Origin: Cardinalis cardinalis
Taxonomy: Eukaryota > Chordata > Aves > Passeriformes > Cardinalidae
Assembly (NCBI GenBank): GCA_014549065.1
Contig: JACDOX010000043.1
Span: 5,288,649-5,352,648, forward strand
Direction: 5' to 3'
DNA: 64,000 nt
The notes under the pieces are model-generated. The model ran no database searches and was not told the origin of the DNA. It saw only the letters and a program-made list of their open reading frames with translations. A program made the position numbers and the translations under genes. Shown piece by piece: positions 1 through 12,800 of this stretch; the stretch's first letter is position 1; each line of letters begins with the position of its first letter.

Positions 1-2159
1 ATTTCTGCTGAAAGATCTTGCTCAAAAAGTCTAACACTACCTTCCTTGACAACTAGTGGCATTACACTAGTATTACAAGTACTACAAAATACTTCTAGTA
101 CTACAAAGTTAAATATTATCCAATTTTAAGAAGAATTAGCTCCTACTTACATACAAGACTACACAAGATGCTCCACTTAGATGACAAACTTAGGTTTAAC
201 AGGACCAAAAAAGTAGCAACATCTGCCTTTATTGAGTCTTCCTCCTAATCTGCTTTAAAAAAATGTAAACTCCATTTAGTGAGGAGCTTCAGAACAGTCA
301 CTAGGAGAAGCAAAGCAAAGTTTGGCTTGTGGGCCTCATGGTTCAAGAGAAATAAACCCAGAGGAGGCCATGATGTTCAGTCTTGGCAATATCAAGATAT
401 CACAGGGCTTTAACACAGAAGTAAATGCTAAATTCCTGAGAAAGTTAATATCAAAAGTTTCTATTGCCTACAGTTTAGAGTCAGAGAATCTCTGGTTTTT
501 TTCTGAGATATTTTACCAAGCTTACAGTCTTCCCTGAATCAGGTTTCAAGCTTACTTTTTCTAACCTGCACCCTGAAAACAACAGGCAAATTTACCTATC
601 TAACCTTACTTTTGTGTTCCTACCCTATTCATCTTGCATATTCGCACTAGGTTCAGCTGTAAAAACGAGCCATTCTCACATAACTTCTGTTCTTGAAAGC
701 TTTTCTAAAGTGTCTCCCAAGACAGGAGCATGGTTAAAATTCAGTCTGTGAGATTATGATCTCAAATAAAATTCTCTCCCTACAGTTCCTTCAGGTTTTT
801 CAAAGATATTTTGTATTTTTCACAGCCTTGGAAATTGTGAGCAAATGGACTTTTTGGGGTTTTTTTTACCACTATCATAAATCTCTGAAACAAAAGAAGG
901 ATAATTCATAAAAACATAAGTCATATCTTCAACTTCTCATCATGAAAACTAATTAGTAAACTTCAATTGCTATTTAAAATAGACTCAGGAAGGCTACATA
1001 TTTTTTAAAGGAATAGGGAGAATTTCAACAGGATAGCAGAAGGCTTATTGGCAGGCAGTAAGGTTATTTCAAAGGGCAGATAGACTGGCTTCAATTTCTC
1101 CTCTGTAATTTAGGAAGTGATGGCAGAGATCCCTTAGGATGGGCTTCCACTTTTATGCAAGACTTGCTTCCAAGCAGCCTTGCTCATTATTATACTCCAT
1201 GGATTACTGAAATAACAAAATATATTTGAGTAGTCTAGTTGCAGTAAAAGCTTGACAGCATGTAAACTTACACAGAATACTATGACATATCTAAGATTTT
1301 CTCACCCTTGAAGACCTAGCACAAAAGGTTAGAAATGGCATCAGACCATTTTTAAAAGTAATTTTTATATTTTCTCAATATTTGAAAAGTGTATCTTTCT
1401 GTATCAAATTTGCATAAGATTATTGATATGAAGTTCATGTATCTCTGTGAGAACATCTCATGAAAACATGTACTGTTCAATATCACACTGCCCAAGAAAT
1501 AACCCAATCTATAACCCAAGAAGTAATCCTTTCTCAACCACCTTGTAATGTACATAATGAAACTTATTGACTGGTCAGGAAGCAAGGTACAAATGCTGTC
1601 AATATTGCATTACATTTTCTAATAAAATTTCAGAAATTTGTTGAGATGTCAGGTGTCTTCTCTCCAGCATAGACTACCCTGACATTCAATATGCTATGAA
1701 ATGCTGTTTTTCAAATCTCTAATGAATAGCATGAAATCACGACTCTAGGTATATACAGGAAAAGAGCAATGCTTTAATAGATAAAACAGTGGTCTCAGAA
1801 TCAACTATGTAATATGTACAATCAGCATATAGGCACGCTAGATTTCATAATGCAAAATTAATCAAATCAATAAATGCATGTACACTAGAATGCCACTTCA
1901 ATATTTGAATTCCATTTTTAGAGGAATCTCAAGGCTTTAAAATTTTCTGATAAAGTATATTCTATTGTCAAGCGCCCAGCTTTGCACAATTTGCAGTAAG
2001 AAAATAGGGGAAAAGGCTGCGTTGCCTATCAGAATAGGTCAGCATTACATAAAGTTCATGGAATTTCAAAGGAAGTTCACTCAACCTGTAATGCACCATA
2101 TGAATCAGGAAATTGAGAATTACTTTTCAAAAATAAATCTGCCATGCTAGGGTCAGCAA

Positions 2160-2238
2160 TGTTACAACCTGCCCCTGAGGCAGGTTAACTGAGGTTCTTG
2201 TTAATAGATCCCTCAGGGCAGACTAGAGTGATGTAACA
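2160..2238. repeat. 79-bp imperfect inverted repeat
   Basis: Terminal TGTTACA (2160-2166) and TGTAACA (2232-2238) are inverted copies, with inner arms CTGCCCCTGAGG and CCTCAGGGCAG also inverted. It resembles a small MITE or a folded RNA. No clear target duplication. Confidence 0.5.
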
Positions 2239-2275
2239 CTGAATGAATGGCGGGGTTTTTATAAAGAAAAATATT

Positions 2276-2320
2276 AGATAGGTAGGTAGATAGATAGACG
2301 GACCGACAGACAGACAACAG
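2276..2320. repeat. GATA/GACA-type tetranucleotide microsatellite
   Basis: Runs of GATA, GGTA and GACA units, interrupted by GACGGACC. Short and imperfect. It lies about 0.8 kb beyond the inferred DEPDC1B 3' end. Confidence 0.85.
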
Positions 2321-3104
2321 GTTCATTTTGGAACAATTTAGTTAAAATGGAAATGAAGTATATAACAGATTTGGTTATTATCTATAGAAATAGAGCAATA
2401 TAAAAGTAAAAATATTACACCGGAGAAAATATACAATGAAAATAAAAAGAAAGGATAAGAATAGATAGTAAAGAAGAAAGGTATCACCACCCTATGAAAC
2501 CTGATTGTTGCAATTTAGATGTCCAGTAGATGAAGTAACAGTTAAAATTTCAAACCATCAGGGCCAGGGGAAATCCCTTAAACCCAAAGTCCAATGGGTT
2601 CAACAGGTTCAAGTGGGAATGCCCAGGTACTTCTCCTCAGGGAGGAGCTTTACAATGTCTCTTGCAACACTGTGGATCATTTGCAGTCCTCTGGTGGCAG
2701 GCCCAAGAAATAAGTCTGGAGGCAAAGACATGACCCACGTCTGTCATGCCAGCTTAGTTGAGCCAGTTCTGCCTTAACATGGGGGACAAATACCCTCAAG
2801 CCTAAGTGTGAATATTCCTGTATCTCTCAGGATGGGAGAGAATCTTCTGCCTGAGCCAGTTGAGTAAGGGAGGAAATTGGCATGATAAAAAACAGCATCC
2901 CAGCAACATTGCAGGATATGCTTCTTGGAGGTGTTTTCCCTTATCTGTCTCAAACCCCAGCTTGCTGCTACACGAAGGTGGGTTTGTCATGGTCATCCTC
3001 TGGTGATGGGTACTCATCTCCTCTGCACCTGGGCAGACCAAGAAGCTTCGTAACCACATACCCAAAAGCACTCCCCCTTCCCCTGTGGTTGAGGGGTGCA
3101 AAGA

Positions 3105-3660
3105 GTCAATTGGTTGCATCATTAACTTTTAATATTAGTCTCTCACAAAAAGCAAAGCAAAATCCAGTGTTTCATACTTACTCAAACATGTACAGTAAGT
3201 TAATTCCTCACACTATATGTGCACAAATATAGCCTAGTTTATGCAAGACACTCATTTTCAGGGAGGGAAAAAAGCTGTTGACTAGTTACAAAGAATACAT
3301 TACATTCAAATACATTTAGGCCTTAAAATGACAGTCAAAACAAACCACAGCAAGTGTACATTATCACCCATATATAGAATAATCCCCTTGAGTGTGCGGT
3401 GGGTTTGTTTAGTTTTTTTCTGGTTTTTGTTGCTTGTTTTAAAGTAACAGACATTTTAAAAAAATGCTTTACAAAAATACTGATAGTGGTTCACATTACT
3501 ACATCCTCAATAGTCTACCCTTCTTTCAACATCTTCTATGATCTTAGCAGTATCCCCAGTAGTTTTTTTGAGTAACCACGTGCTGCTTAGGCTCCTTTTG
3601 CATGAGATCCATAGACAATACACTGTGTCTCTGTTCGTTCGCTGATATATTTGAAACCAT
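3105..3660 (-). other. DEPDC1B: Probable DEPDC1B 3' UTR
   Basis: Sequence after the stop codon. No AATAAA occurs on the minus strand between 3660 and about 232. The first plausible signal is ATTAAA at 3133-3128, followed by GT-rich minus-strand sequence. A 3' UTR of about 0.55 kb is therefore inferred; a longer one cannot be excluded. Confidence 0.35.
3128..3133 (-). promoter_or_regulatory. Candidate poly(A) signal ATTAAA for DEPDC1B
   Basis: ATTAAA on the minus strand, about 530 nt past the DEPDC1B stop. It is the most common variant signal and the first candidate met downstream. Inferred only. Confidence 0.3.
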
Positions 3661-3822
3661 TTACATCCGAAAGCTTCTGGTTCTGTGAAATGGTTGAAAA
3701 GGCTTTTTTAAGGCCCACATCAGTATTGGTGGTTTCTGTTTAGTTTTTTCAGGAAATAGCATCGCTTCGGTTTCAGGGCTAGGAAATCGTACTCTGTACA
3801 CTTCAGGGTAAGATTTCTGAAA
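3661..3822 (-). CDS. DEPDC1B: DEPDC1B terminal coding exon 11 (residues 477-529)
   Basis: A TTTCTAG acceptor precedes FQKSYPEVYRVRFPSPETEA, then KPPILMWALKKPFQPFHRTR and SFRM, and a TAA stop at 3663-3661. The basic C-terminus is typical of the family. Intron 10 is only 314 bp. The frame is too short for the ATG-initiated ORF search, so it was found from the splice sites and the family sequence. Confidence 0.94.
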   Translation of the reverse strand, partial: FQKSYPEVYRVRFPSPETEAMLFPEKTKQKPPILMWALKKPFQPFHRTRSFRM

Positions 3823-6800
3823 CTAGAAAAGTACATTAATTCAAATTAAGAATTTGTTCAAACACATACAATGAACTATTAAAGTGAAGCTTGCATTTCT
3901 GGAACAGGGGAATTATATCTCTAATGGAATTTCTACACTGTTATATAGAAAATTAGGCAGTATTTCTGATTTGGGTTGATTCATCACAGCATCTTGTTCT
4001 AAAATATTATAAATCTTGAAATCCCCATGTGTAGCCACTGTTTTCAATTTCAGTATTTCTCTAGAAGAATATATGTCTAAGACTTGATAAATCTTTTCAA
4101 ATTGAAATTAGAAACTGTGGAGAATTTTTTATTTACTTGCTTGAGCTGCTTCTTTTTATCCTTCACAGATATTTCTTTATTCATTACAATTTCTTCCAAC
4201 AAAGCTGCCAGTGGTTCTTGAGAGCCAGTTGCCCTTTGGTATTCAAATTCACCTGTAGTGATTTGGTGACAGAATGATGGAGGAGGAAGTGCTGCATCAC
4301 TATCAGCCCCAGCATATTTTATCTGAAGATACAGTAAAAAAAAAAAAAGAAGAATAGCTAGGTTTTCTGCAAAAACACTTACATAAATTGGCTTAATCAA
4401 TTGACCACTCTAAGATATTAAGTAGAGGAAATACTGAATAGAGACCCTGAATTTTTTATCTCCCGCCCTAATTGAATGTGTTCCAGCAAGTCAAAAACAT
4501 GACACATATGAAGCCTGTTCAGCTCTTGAAATAAGTTTAAAGTTATTTTTCATGCAGAAAATAGACAAAAGAACTAAAAATCATCTTTGAACAAAAGGAA
4601 ATTATGGTATCAGGAAACAGATGAAAAAACTGAGCAAGGATTGTTCTAAAGGGAAAAAAAAGTCAGAACATGAATGAAAACACTTTATAATAATTCCGTT
4701 TTCTTCACCACCACAAACATAGTTGGCCCATTCCATGAGAAGATAGTGCTGAAAAACAGGAAAACATATTTGAGAGTTGTCTCTAAACAAATTCAATATT
4801 TGTTTAGTTTCATTTAAACACATAGTTATGGTTGAATATCAGTAGTCAAAATTAATTAGATCTCAAAAGTTAACAGAGACAGAACAAAGCCTTGTAAGAA
4901 CTGTTGATCTTCAGAGAACAAAGGATAAGTTCAATCTAGAAACAGAGAGACAAAAGAGGTTTTTTTCACTAGATACTTACTTGGACTCTCTGGAGATGTA
5001 CAACATGATCCTCTATGGAAGACTTTAAAGCAGAAGGAACACTTAAGATCTCTTGATAATTATCCATGAGAAAAGATACTAGTTTAGCAGCAAGAAGTTC
5101 ATCCAAGTCTATTTCATCCTTTGAGCAGAGAATACAACGGGAAAATGCCTGAACCATCTGAGGGAAAAAAACACACACCATTATAATGTATTTTTCTGTT
5201 TGGGAGTGAAGAGTAGAGAATCAGGCTACATTTAAAAAGTGAACTTTTGGAACAAATATTTTAACATCGCAATACTTACTGTACTTCAAACATATCAATA
5301 TTTTTTAAAATATATTATGTACAGTGACGTTATGTGAGTGCACTGAAGATTGCTCCTGCCTCATACAGATAATCTACTCCTGACTTTAGATATAGAATGA
5401 ATTAATTCCATTTTATTCTCAAGACTTTGTCAAATAGCCACTTCACATGGCTATTTAAAGAGGGTATATGTATTTAGAATTTTTTTTTTTAAATTAACAC
5501 AGAAATTTAATAGAAATTAGGCACCAGAGGGAAAACTTGAAACGATTATTCTGAAATCATCAAATAAAATTTCAGGTCCAGTTAACTTCAGGTAGTCTTG
5601 TGCTCAAGCCCTCAGTTACAAGAGTTTCTGTTTGTGCACCAGTCACTTGTAATATTAAAATCACAGAAGGTAATAAAGATTTTTGTCATGTACCATACAT
5701 TACATTGCTGAATTAACACTTAGTACAAAACACTCAGTCTATAAGGATTCACTTTTAAAATCAACACTTCAATTACAACAATAATTTTAATGAAAGACCA
5801 CTTAGAGTTAATTAAATTATAACCTTGGCAGTAAAAAATTTAATTATTTTAATCAAATGCTATTCAGAGTTCACTAAAAACTTAATTGCTGTGGAATGCA
5901 TTTAGATTTGTACATGCTGCTATAGGATTTTTACAGAATAGCTCTGCAGCTTAGTTTTCCATTGCACTTAATTTACAAAGACTTTTAAATTAACCAAAAT
6001 AAATATATGTTGTTAGCTCATCAGAATAGTTATGCCTAATGACTTTGTAATAAGGTGTTGTTGCACACATCAGTGTAGTGATATCACTGCATAAGCTCCG
6101 ACAGAAGAATTAGCAAAAACTGGAGCTTACTCTAAGAGACTTCTGTGTGCAGTGAGAAAAAAATGACTACTGAAATAAACAGTTGGGATTTTAATTTTTT
6201 TGAATGGCTGAAAACAGGTCAGTCAGAACATTCAGCTCCATATTTCTAGCTATGACTGAAACAGGCAGTCTTTTTCATTCACACTGTCTGAAGTGATAAC
6301 ACCAGAGACCTTATCTGCTTTTCTTTTTTGGTTGAATTTGATTGATTTTGCTTGTTTGTTTTTGGGGGTTGCTTGTTTGTTTGTGCTTTTTTCCTACTCA
6401 ATAGTGAAATCAGTGGTGATTTAACTTGGAAAGGTAAGGAAACCTCTAAATTCTGAGCAAGTTCTTTGTATGCTCACAAATTGCCAAGAAATCTCACTTT
6501 ATTCAAATCCAGATTAGCTTTCCAAATAGCTGGGACAGACAAACTAGTTCCTTAAACAAGCAAACTGTATTCTGTTCATACTCTCCAGTAAGAATCTCTA
6601 ACCTATTCTCCAAAACTCTGTCCAGATCTTTCACCTTACACTTATACATACCAAAGTTCTGGTCCTCACTGATTCAGAAAGACGTGGCAAATCCTGGTTT
6701 AGACTAATTCTTGCCATCATTCTCACCAAAAGCTGTAGTCTTTTCCTATTTTCTGGTGGCAGTAGGAGGCAAGATATCTGAAGAGCTTCAACAGCCTTGC

Positions 6801-9800
6801 TGGGTTTTTGCAGCAGTCCTGGTTTATATGAGATCAGAAGGTTGGGGAACATTTCTCAGTTATATATTTCCATAACATTTAACATAACATTTCTAAATCT
6901 AACTCCCAAAATTCCCTTCTTACTCACTCAAGATTGCCTTAGAACTCCACTCCTCAATGAGACTAGAAAGATATCACTAGAATTAGACTACTAGGACTTA
7001 AGTTTTTAGAAGATGTTTCTTCTGATGCACTGGAAGACATTGATAGCCATAACAAATAACTCTAAATATTAGAATACACTAAAAATTACAGGGGGTTTTT
7101 TTCATCCTTTGCTCTTTTATTACCTCAGCACTAAACACAACTGAATGGTATGCACGGATATAGCAACCATGTTACATAAAATGTTAAGTCTGTGACAACA
7201 ATCACAGGGAAAGAAAATGTGCTTATACATGTGCCTCACACCTACAGATATTAAATCTGTGCCTGACTCTGCTTATTTTTCCTCAGGAGAGGAACTGACA
7301 TTTCTCCTTTTCTAAACTTTCTAGGATTCCTGTTTACCCATTTCTGCAGCCAGTCGAGGTTACCCTGCATGGTACTACAACACTGCTGCATAAGCTACTC
7401 TTCCCCATTTTAGTTATTTGCATGCTTGTTTAGGGCACTGTGCCCAAGTTTAGGACAGCAAAGCTTTCTCTAATTTCAAAGGAAGATTTGGCAAGCATAT
7501 TGAGGCATATGCTTAGAAGAGTAAGGAATGATTCCATATCAACACTTCACTTTTTTTTAAAGAGATCACAAAATTAATGTTTGACTTGTTGAAACACCGC
7601 ACAGTTTTCATTGCTTCCACATACATACTGGTGTGAAATCTTTCTTCTAATTTTACGTTTACAAAATGGTGTGAAATGATAGTAGTAAAACCTGAAATAT
7701 GTGAAAAAAATGGAAAAGCAAACAGAAATAGAGTATGAGAGCAGAAGAATAAGTTTTAAAGACATAAACAAGAGCTGACTAAGAAAAGGAAATCAGAAAA
7801 TTGATTTATATTCCATGTGAAGCAAGATTGACAACTCACAAAATATATATACTGAATTCCAGAAACAGAAGTGTCATTCTAGATTCCTTTCTCATCTCAA
7901 TAGTTTACTAAAAACAGTGTTGTTTACACAGAAAGAAGCTCAAAAAACTAACATGCTACAAAGCGAGTTTACTTTTCAACTCAATTGTTCTTTCTGATAT
8001 TTGATTACATAAAATATAATCAAATATTTACTGTCTTGCTATTTACTGTCTTTCAGTAAGCCATCTGTAAGATCAGAATTGTCAATTTTAATATAGTGTG
8101 AACTCTGGAAAGTTCTCGTTAATAACTACAACATTGCTTCTTTTAAACACTACATTAGTTAATGCCATTTCTAAATTAAAGCAACATAGTGTTTCAATTC
8201 CCTTCAAATATCACATTTCCAGGGTTAAAAACTGTGCTTAAAGCCCTAATCCTTTCTAATCTAGACTTCAGTCAAGCAATTCCTAAAAGCTTAAGAGTTT
8301 TTAAGATACTTAAGCACTTGTAAAAAAAGAAAAATCTATTAAAATCCATCTATTGGATGCTGAGCAATGAACAGAGGCCTTTAATATTATAAAGGCAAGC
8401 AATGAAAGACTTTTGAACTAATGTGATTAAAAAGACACAAAAATAAAACCACTGTGAGATATGAAATAAATTTAAATATTAAACTGTTTTCTATGTAGAA
8501 TGCAAAGGACAGGTCCTAAATAGTTCATCTGGGATATTATTTAAGGTAAAATAACTCCAGGAAATTAACTATAAAAAATATTTTTTTCATTAGATTCCAA
8601 ACTACTTACCTAACACACTAACAAAAATATCAAAAAAATTAAATGTGAGAAGAGGTTCTTTCATCTGGGTAAAGTAGTCCACTATTGTTTTGAAGACATC
8701 TCTTTCAAAGCCTGAGTATGTGGGCTGCTTCAGATCTGAACAGCTGGGCCCTACAAAGAAAAAAAAAAACAAAACCAAAAAGGAGCAAAAAAGAGAGAAC
8801 ATTGATTTTCAGCCATTGAGCAGATCAGTGTTTTCTAATCCAGCCCATTAAAATGGATCCTTAGAGGAAAAAAAAATTTAAAAAAGATTGATTCTTCAAA
8901 ATCAGTTAAATTTTATTGATCTACTACTTACTGATCTATTCCCAATAGGTCTAGTGAACATACAAACTAGAGGAAAAACATTAATAGACTAGTTAAACTT
9001 TTATATAATTAATTTAAATAAGCTTCACTAGAAGGAGAATACACACTGACAACTTTCTTTTAGAAAATCATTGTAAACAGGATTTAATAAAGTGGTGTAG
9101 ACACAGTCAGTTCAATTTATTTTTTGGGGGGTGGGTTGTTTGTGGGATCTTTCTCCCCTCCTGAATTTACTTACAATTTACTAGACATTTCATTGCAGAT
9201 AATATCCAATGAGGTAGTTCCTCTGCAAAGGGAAGAAACAGAAATTAAAATGACAAAAAAGAAAAAAACAAGAAAAATATTCAACTGTTAGACAAAAGCA
9301 AAGCTGAAAACAATTTAACATTCCTCCTGTGTAGTAAATCAAGTGACTCCAAAGGCAGGCTATACCTTAATGTAGGATCTAGCTTGAATTACATCTATAC
9401 TTCAGTACCTGCACTACTATCATACAGTCATACAGTTATGCATTCTCCCCTTGCAGCTCAATCAGCAAAACAGGTCATATCATAAATCTTTTACCTACTC
9501 TAAAAAAAAAAAAAAATCAGACTAAACCAGTTCTAGATACAGTCTTCCCTAGTGCTATACAATGAAGTGTTTACTTTGTACCCAAGATGACGAAAAGCAC
9601 TCCTATATTCAGTTTTGCCACTTCTGCAAGGAGAAAGTTAGTATTTTGAGATGGTCCAACTGCCTTTGAAATGAGCTCTGAAGGCAGTTTTATTCGCAAC
9701 CAAACAAGGTTTCAATGTCATATTTAAATTTCTCTACAAATCTTATGAAAACCATGGTGGCAGTAATACTGTGATAGATCAGAGCAGTAAAGATGCTTTC

Positions 9801-12800
9801 TTTTTTCCCTGATGTGCAAAACAGTTTTAAACATGGCACTATTTTCAAAACTCAAAACTCTCTCAATGCACATCTTGGCTCTCCCAATGTATTTTTAATA
9901 CATTTTTTCTTCATGTAAACACTCCAGTTCAGGTAATTAAAAGTGTAGGGCCAAGAAAGTTACCTTGAAGTGATTAATATCCCTATATTTATAAATGGTT
10001 AAAAGTTGCTGCTGTCTTACATTCATTTTTCAACCCTAATAAAGCCAGAATCTGTTTAAGAGAGTAAATATAGAATAAACCTGGACTCTTACTATTAGGA
10101 TACCAGAGAACAATAGCATTTTAAAAACAATAGCATTATAAAAACTAGAGTTTTTACAAAGTAGATTGCAATTTAAAAAAAAAAGAAAATTTCTAAAACA
10201 CTCACTTGATTTGTCCTCTAAAGTGACAATGCCTTGCTTATTGACATGATATACATTTTGAACTATATGTTTTGAATTCACAAGTTTTGTGTCTAACACT
10301 TCATCCAGAGAATCCAAACCCAACACCTTTTGTAATCTGCAAAAAAACATAACTTTATACACCATCTAATCTGGAAAAGGCAAACATGAAGTATTAGGAT
10401 ACAATTAGTATACAATTCAGAAAACAAAGAGAGTTTCATTTCATAGAGAATATCTCCTGTTGGATGACAGCCATAAGGACCATTCAGCACAACTCCTCCT
10501 TCTCACAAAACTGGCTAGATTTATAGAATATCCTAAACTGAAGGGATCCACAAAGATCAACTCCTGGCTCTTCACAGCACAACCACAAAAATTATACTCC
10601 ATGCCTGAGAGCACTGTCCAAACACCTCTTGAACTCTGTCAGGCTTAGGTGCTGTGACCACTTCCCTGGGAAGCCTGTTCCAGCACCCAACAACCCCCTG
10701 GATGAGGACTCTTTTCCTAATATCCAATGTAAACCTCCCCTGACAACTTCAGGCCATTCCCTCAGTCCTGTCACCGGCCATCACAGAGAAGAGACCAGTG
10801 TATTCTCCTCCACTTCCCATCACAGATTGCACTGCAATGTCCTCTCAGCCTCCTTTTCTACAAGTTAAGAAGCCAGGAGATCTCAACCACTCCTCATGTC
10901 TTCCCTTCTAGACCCTTCACAATCTTCATAGCCCTAAAAAAGTTTTGGTTTAGTACCTAGAAAAGGTCTAGTAATTTTAATACCTAAAACTATACCATGT
11001 AACTGAAAGCACAGCCAACATGCTCCTTGAACTCTGTAGGGCTTGGTGCTGTGCCCATTTCCTCAGGGAGGCAGTTTCAGTGCCCAGTCACTCTCTGACT
11101 GAAGAACCTTTTCCTAATGTGGAGTCTGAACCTCCCCAGCCGCTTGATTCCATCTCCTTGTGACCTATTGCTGGTCACCAGAGATCTTCCACATCTCCCC
11201 CCACTCCCCTCTCCAAAAACTGTAGGCTGCAATGAGGGCACCCCTCAGCTTTCTCAAAGCTTTTGGTGAATGTACAGCTCTTTGCTCTATCCAGATCTCA
11301 CTGCAGGCCTTGTCCACCCCTAATGGAGTCCAAAGTTCCTTCTAACCTAGTATCATGGACAAACTTAATATACATTCAATTCCTTCATCCATATCATTTA
11401 CAAAAACATGAAAGAGCACTGGCCCTAGAATGGAGCCCTGCAGACCCCCACTGATGACTGCTCACCAGAGATAACCACACCTATCACAATCCTTTGTGTT
11501 TGACCCAAGAGCCAGCTGCTCACCCAACAATATTATGGGCTCATCAAGCTGCATGCTGGACAGTTTATCTAGAAGGATACTGTGAGAGATAGTATCAAAA
11601 GCTTTGCTTAAATGCAAATAAACCACATCAACTGGCTTCCCTTGGTCAACTAGATGGGTGACCTTGTCAAAAAAGAAAATTTAATTGGTTACACAGTATT
11701 TTCCTCTTCTGAAACTGTGCTGGCTATGACCAATGACTCTGTATCTCTCAAATTTTATTATTAACTCCCAGAATAATTTTCCATAATTTTACAGGCACTG
11801 AAGTGATACTGACAGGCCTGTAATTAACAGGGTCTTTGTTCTTTGTTTTTTTAAAGTTGAGAAAATAGCTGCCAGCTTCCAAACAGAGGCCTCTCCAGAA
11901 TCCCAAGGTAAATGAAAAAAAAAAAATGAGAGAGATCCTGCAATAGCATCATCCAGCTCTTTCAGTACCCTGAGATGAATCCCACTGGGCTTCATAGCTT
12001 TATGCATATACAGCTCAAGCAGAAAGTTTCAAACAAATTCAAGGTCAGCTGTGAGTCTCCCTATTCCCACAGTCATACTCTTCCAACACAGAGCTGTGGG
12101 AGTCCCAGTGTCAATTATCAAACTTAAAGAGTCCAGGACTTTCTGTCACATGAATGCTACTGCTCCCTGATCAAGTTGTCAGGGTTTCAGCATCCTTCCA
12201 CACGATCTGCTATGCCAACCCTGTTTGCCCACCACTATCTTTTGGTTGCTAGAGCTCTATAGGGGCCTTTATGTGAAGGAGAGGCTTGGTCACCACTGCC
12301 CCTGGTCTCACTTGTCCAGGTCCTGTCAGCTGCTGCCATGTGAGCTCCAGGCTACCAGGGTGTCTCTCCATTCCCCTGAAGTTTCCTTGGTTCAGGAAAC
12401 CCAGAATACACATGCCCTCTGCTGCCCATCATGCTGGCACCAAAACTGCTCACCTCAGCACCAAGCACATTACATGCAGATAATGTGCTAGGTTTGCACT
12501 AAAGTCATCCACAGTAAGACCTCAACCATGCTGTAATATCAGCTAGTGTATATTACTTTTTCCTCTGCAGAAATAGTCTAAAGCAATAGCTTTAACTCTG
12601 CATAGGAGATTCCATTTGAATATAGTAAATGAATCTCTAAGCTGAATCTTAAAGCTTCAGCACTCAATAAGCTATGCCATTTATCTCATACAAAGTATTG
12701 AACTTGAAAGGTTCCATAGCACTTCTACATAAGTGCTTTTATTTCCTAGCAACAAGAAAAAGAGACAGAGAAAAAAGTGATTAAACAAGACAAAGCCCAC

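Larger units (their letters stand above)
1..3104. other. Intergenic sequence downstream of DEPDC1B
   Basis: AT-rich, with no exon, CpG island or recognisable transposon. Open frames of 60-116 codons here overlap on both strands and carry no domain I know. It holds the microsatellite at 2276-2320 and the inverted repeat at 2160-2238. Confidence 0.7.

Noticed and set aside
4077..4400. 107-codon minus-strand frame taken as a separate gene
   Set aside because: It is DEPDC1B exon 10 plus flanking intron on both sides; only 4322-4137 is coding in the normal transcript.
12225..12491. Overlapping 88- and 65-codon plus-strand frames
   Set aside because: They lie in DEPDC1B intron 4 beside CR1 sequence, with no domain and no splice support.
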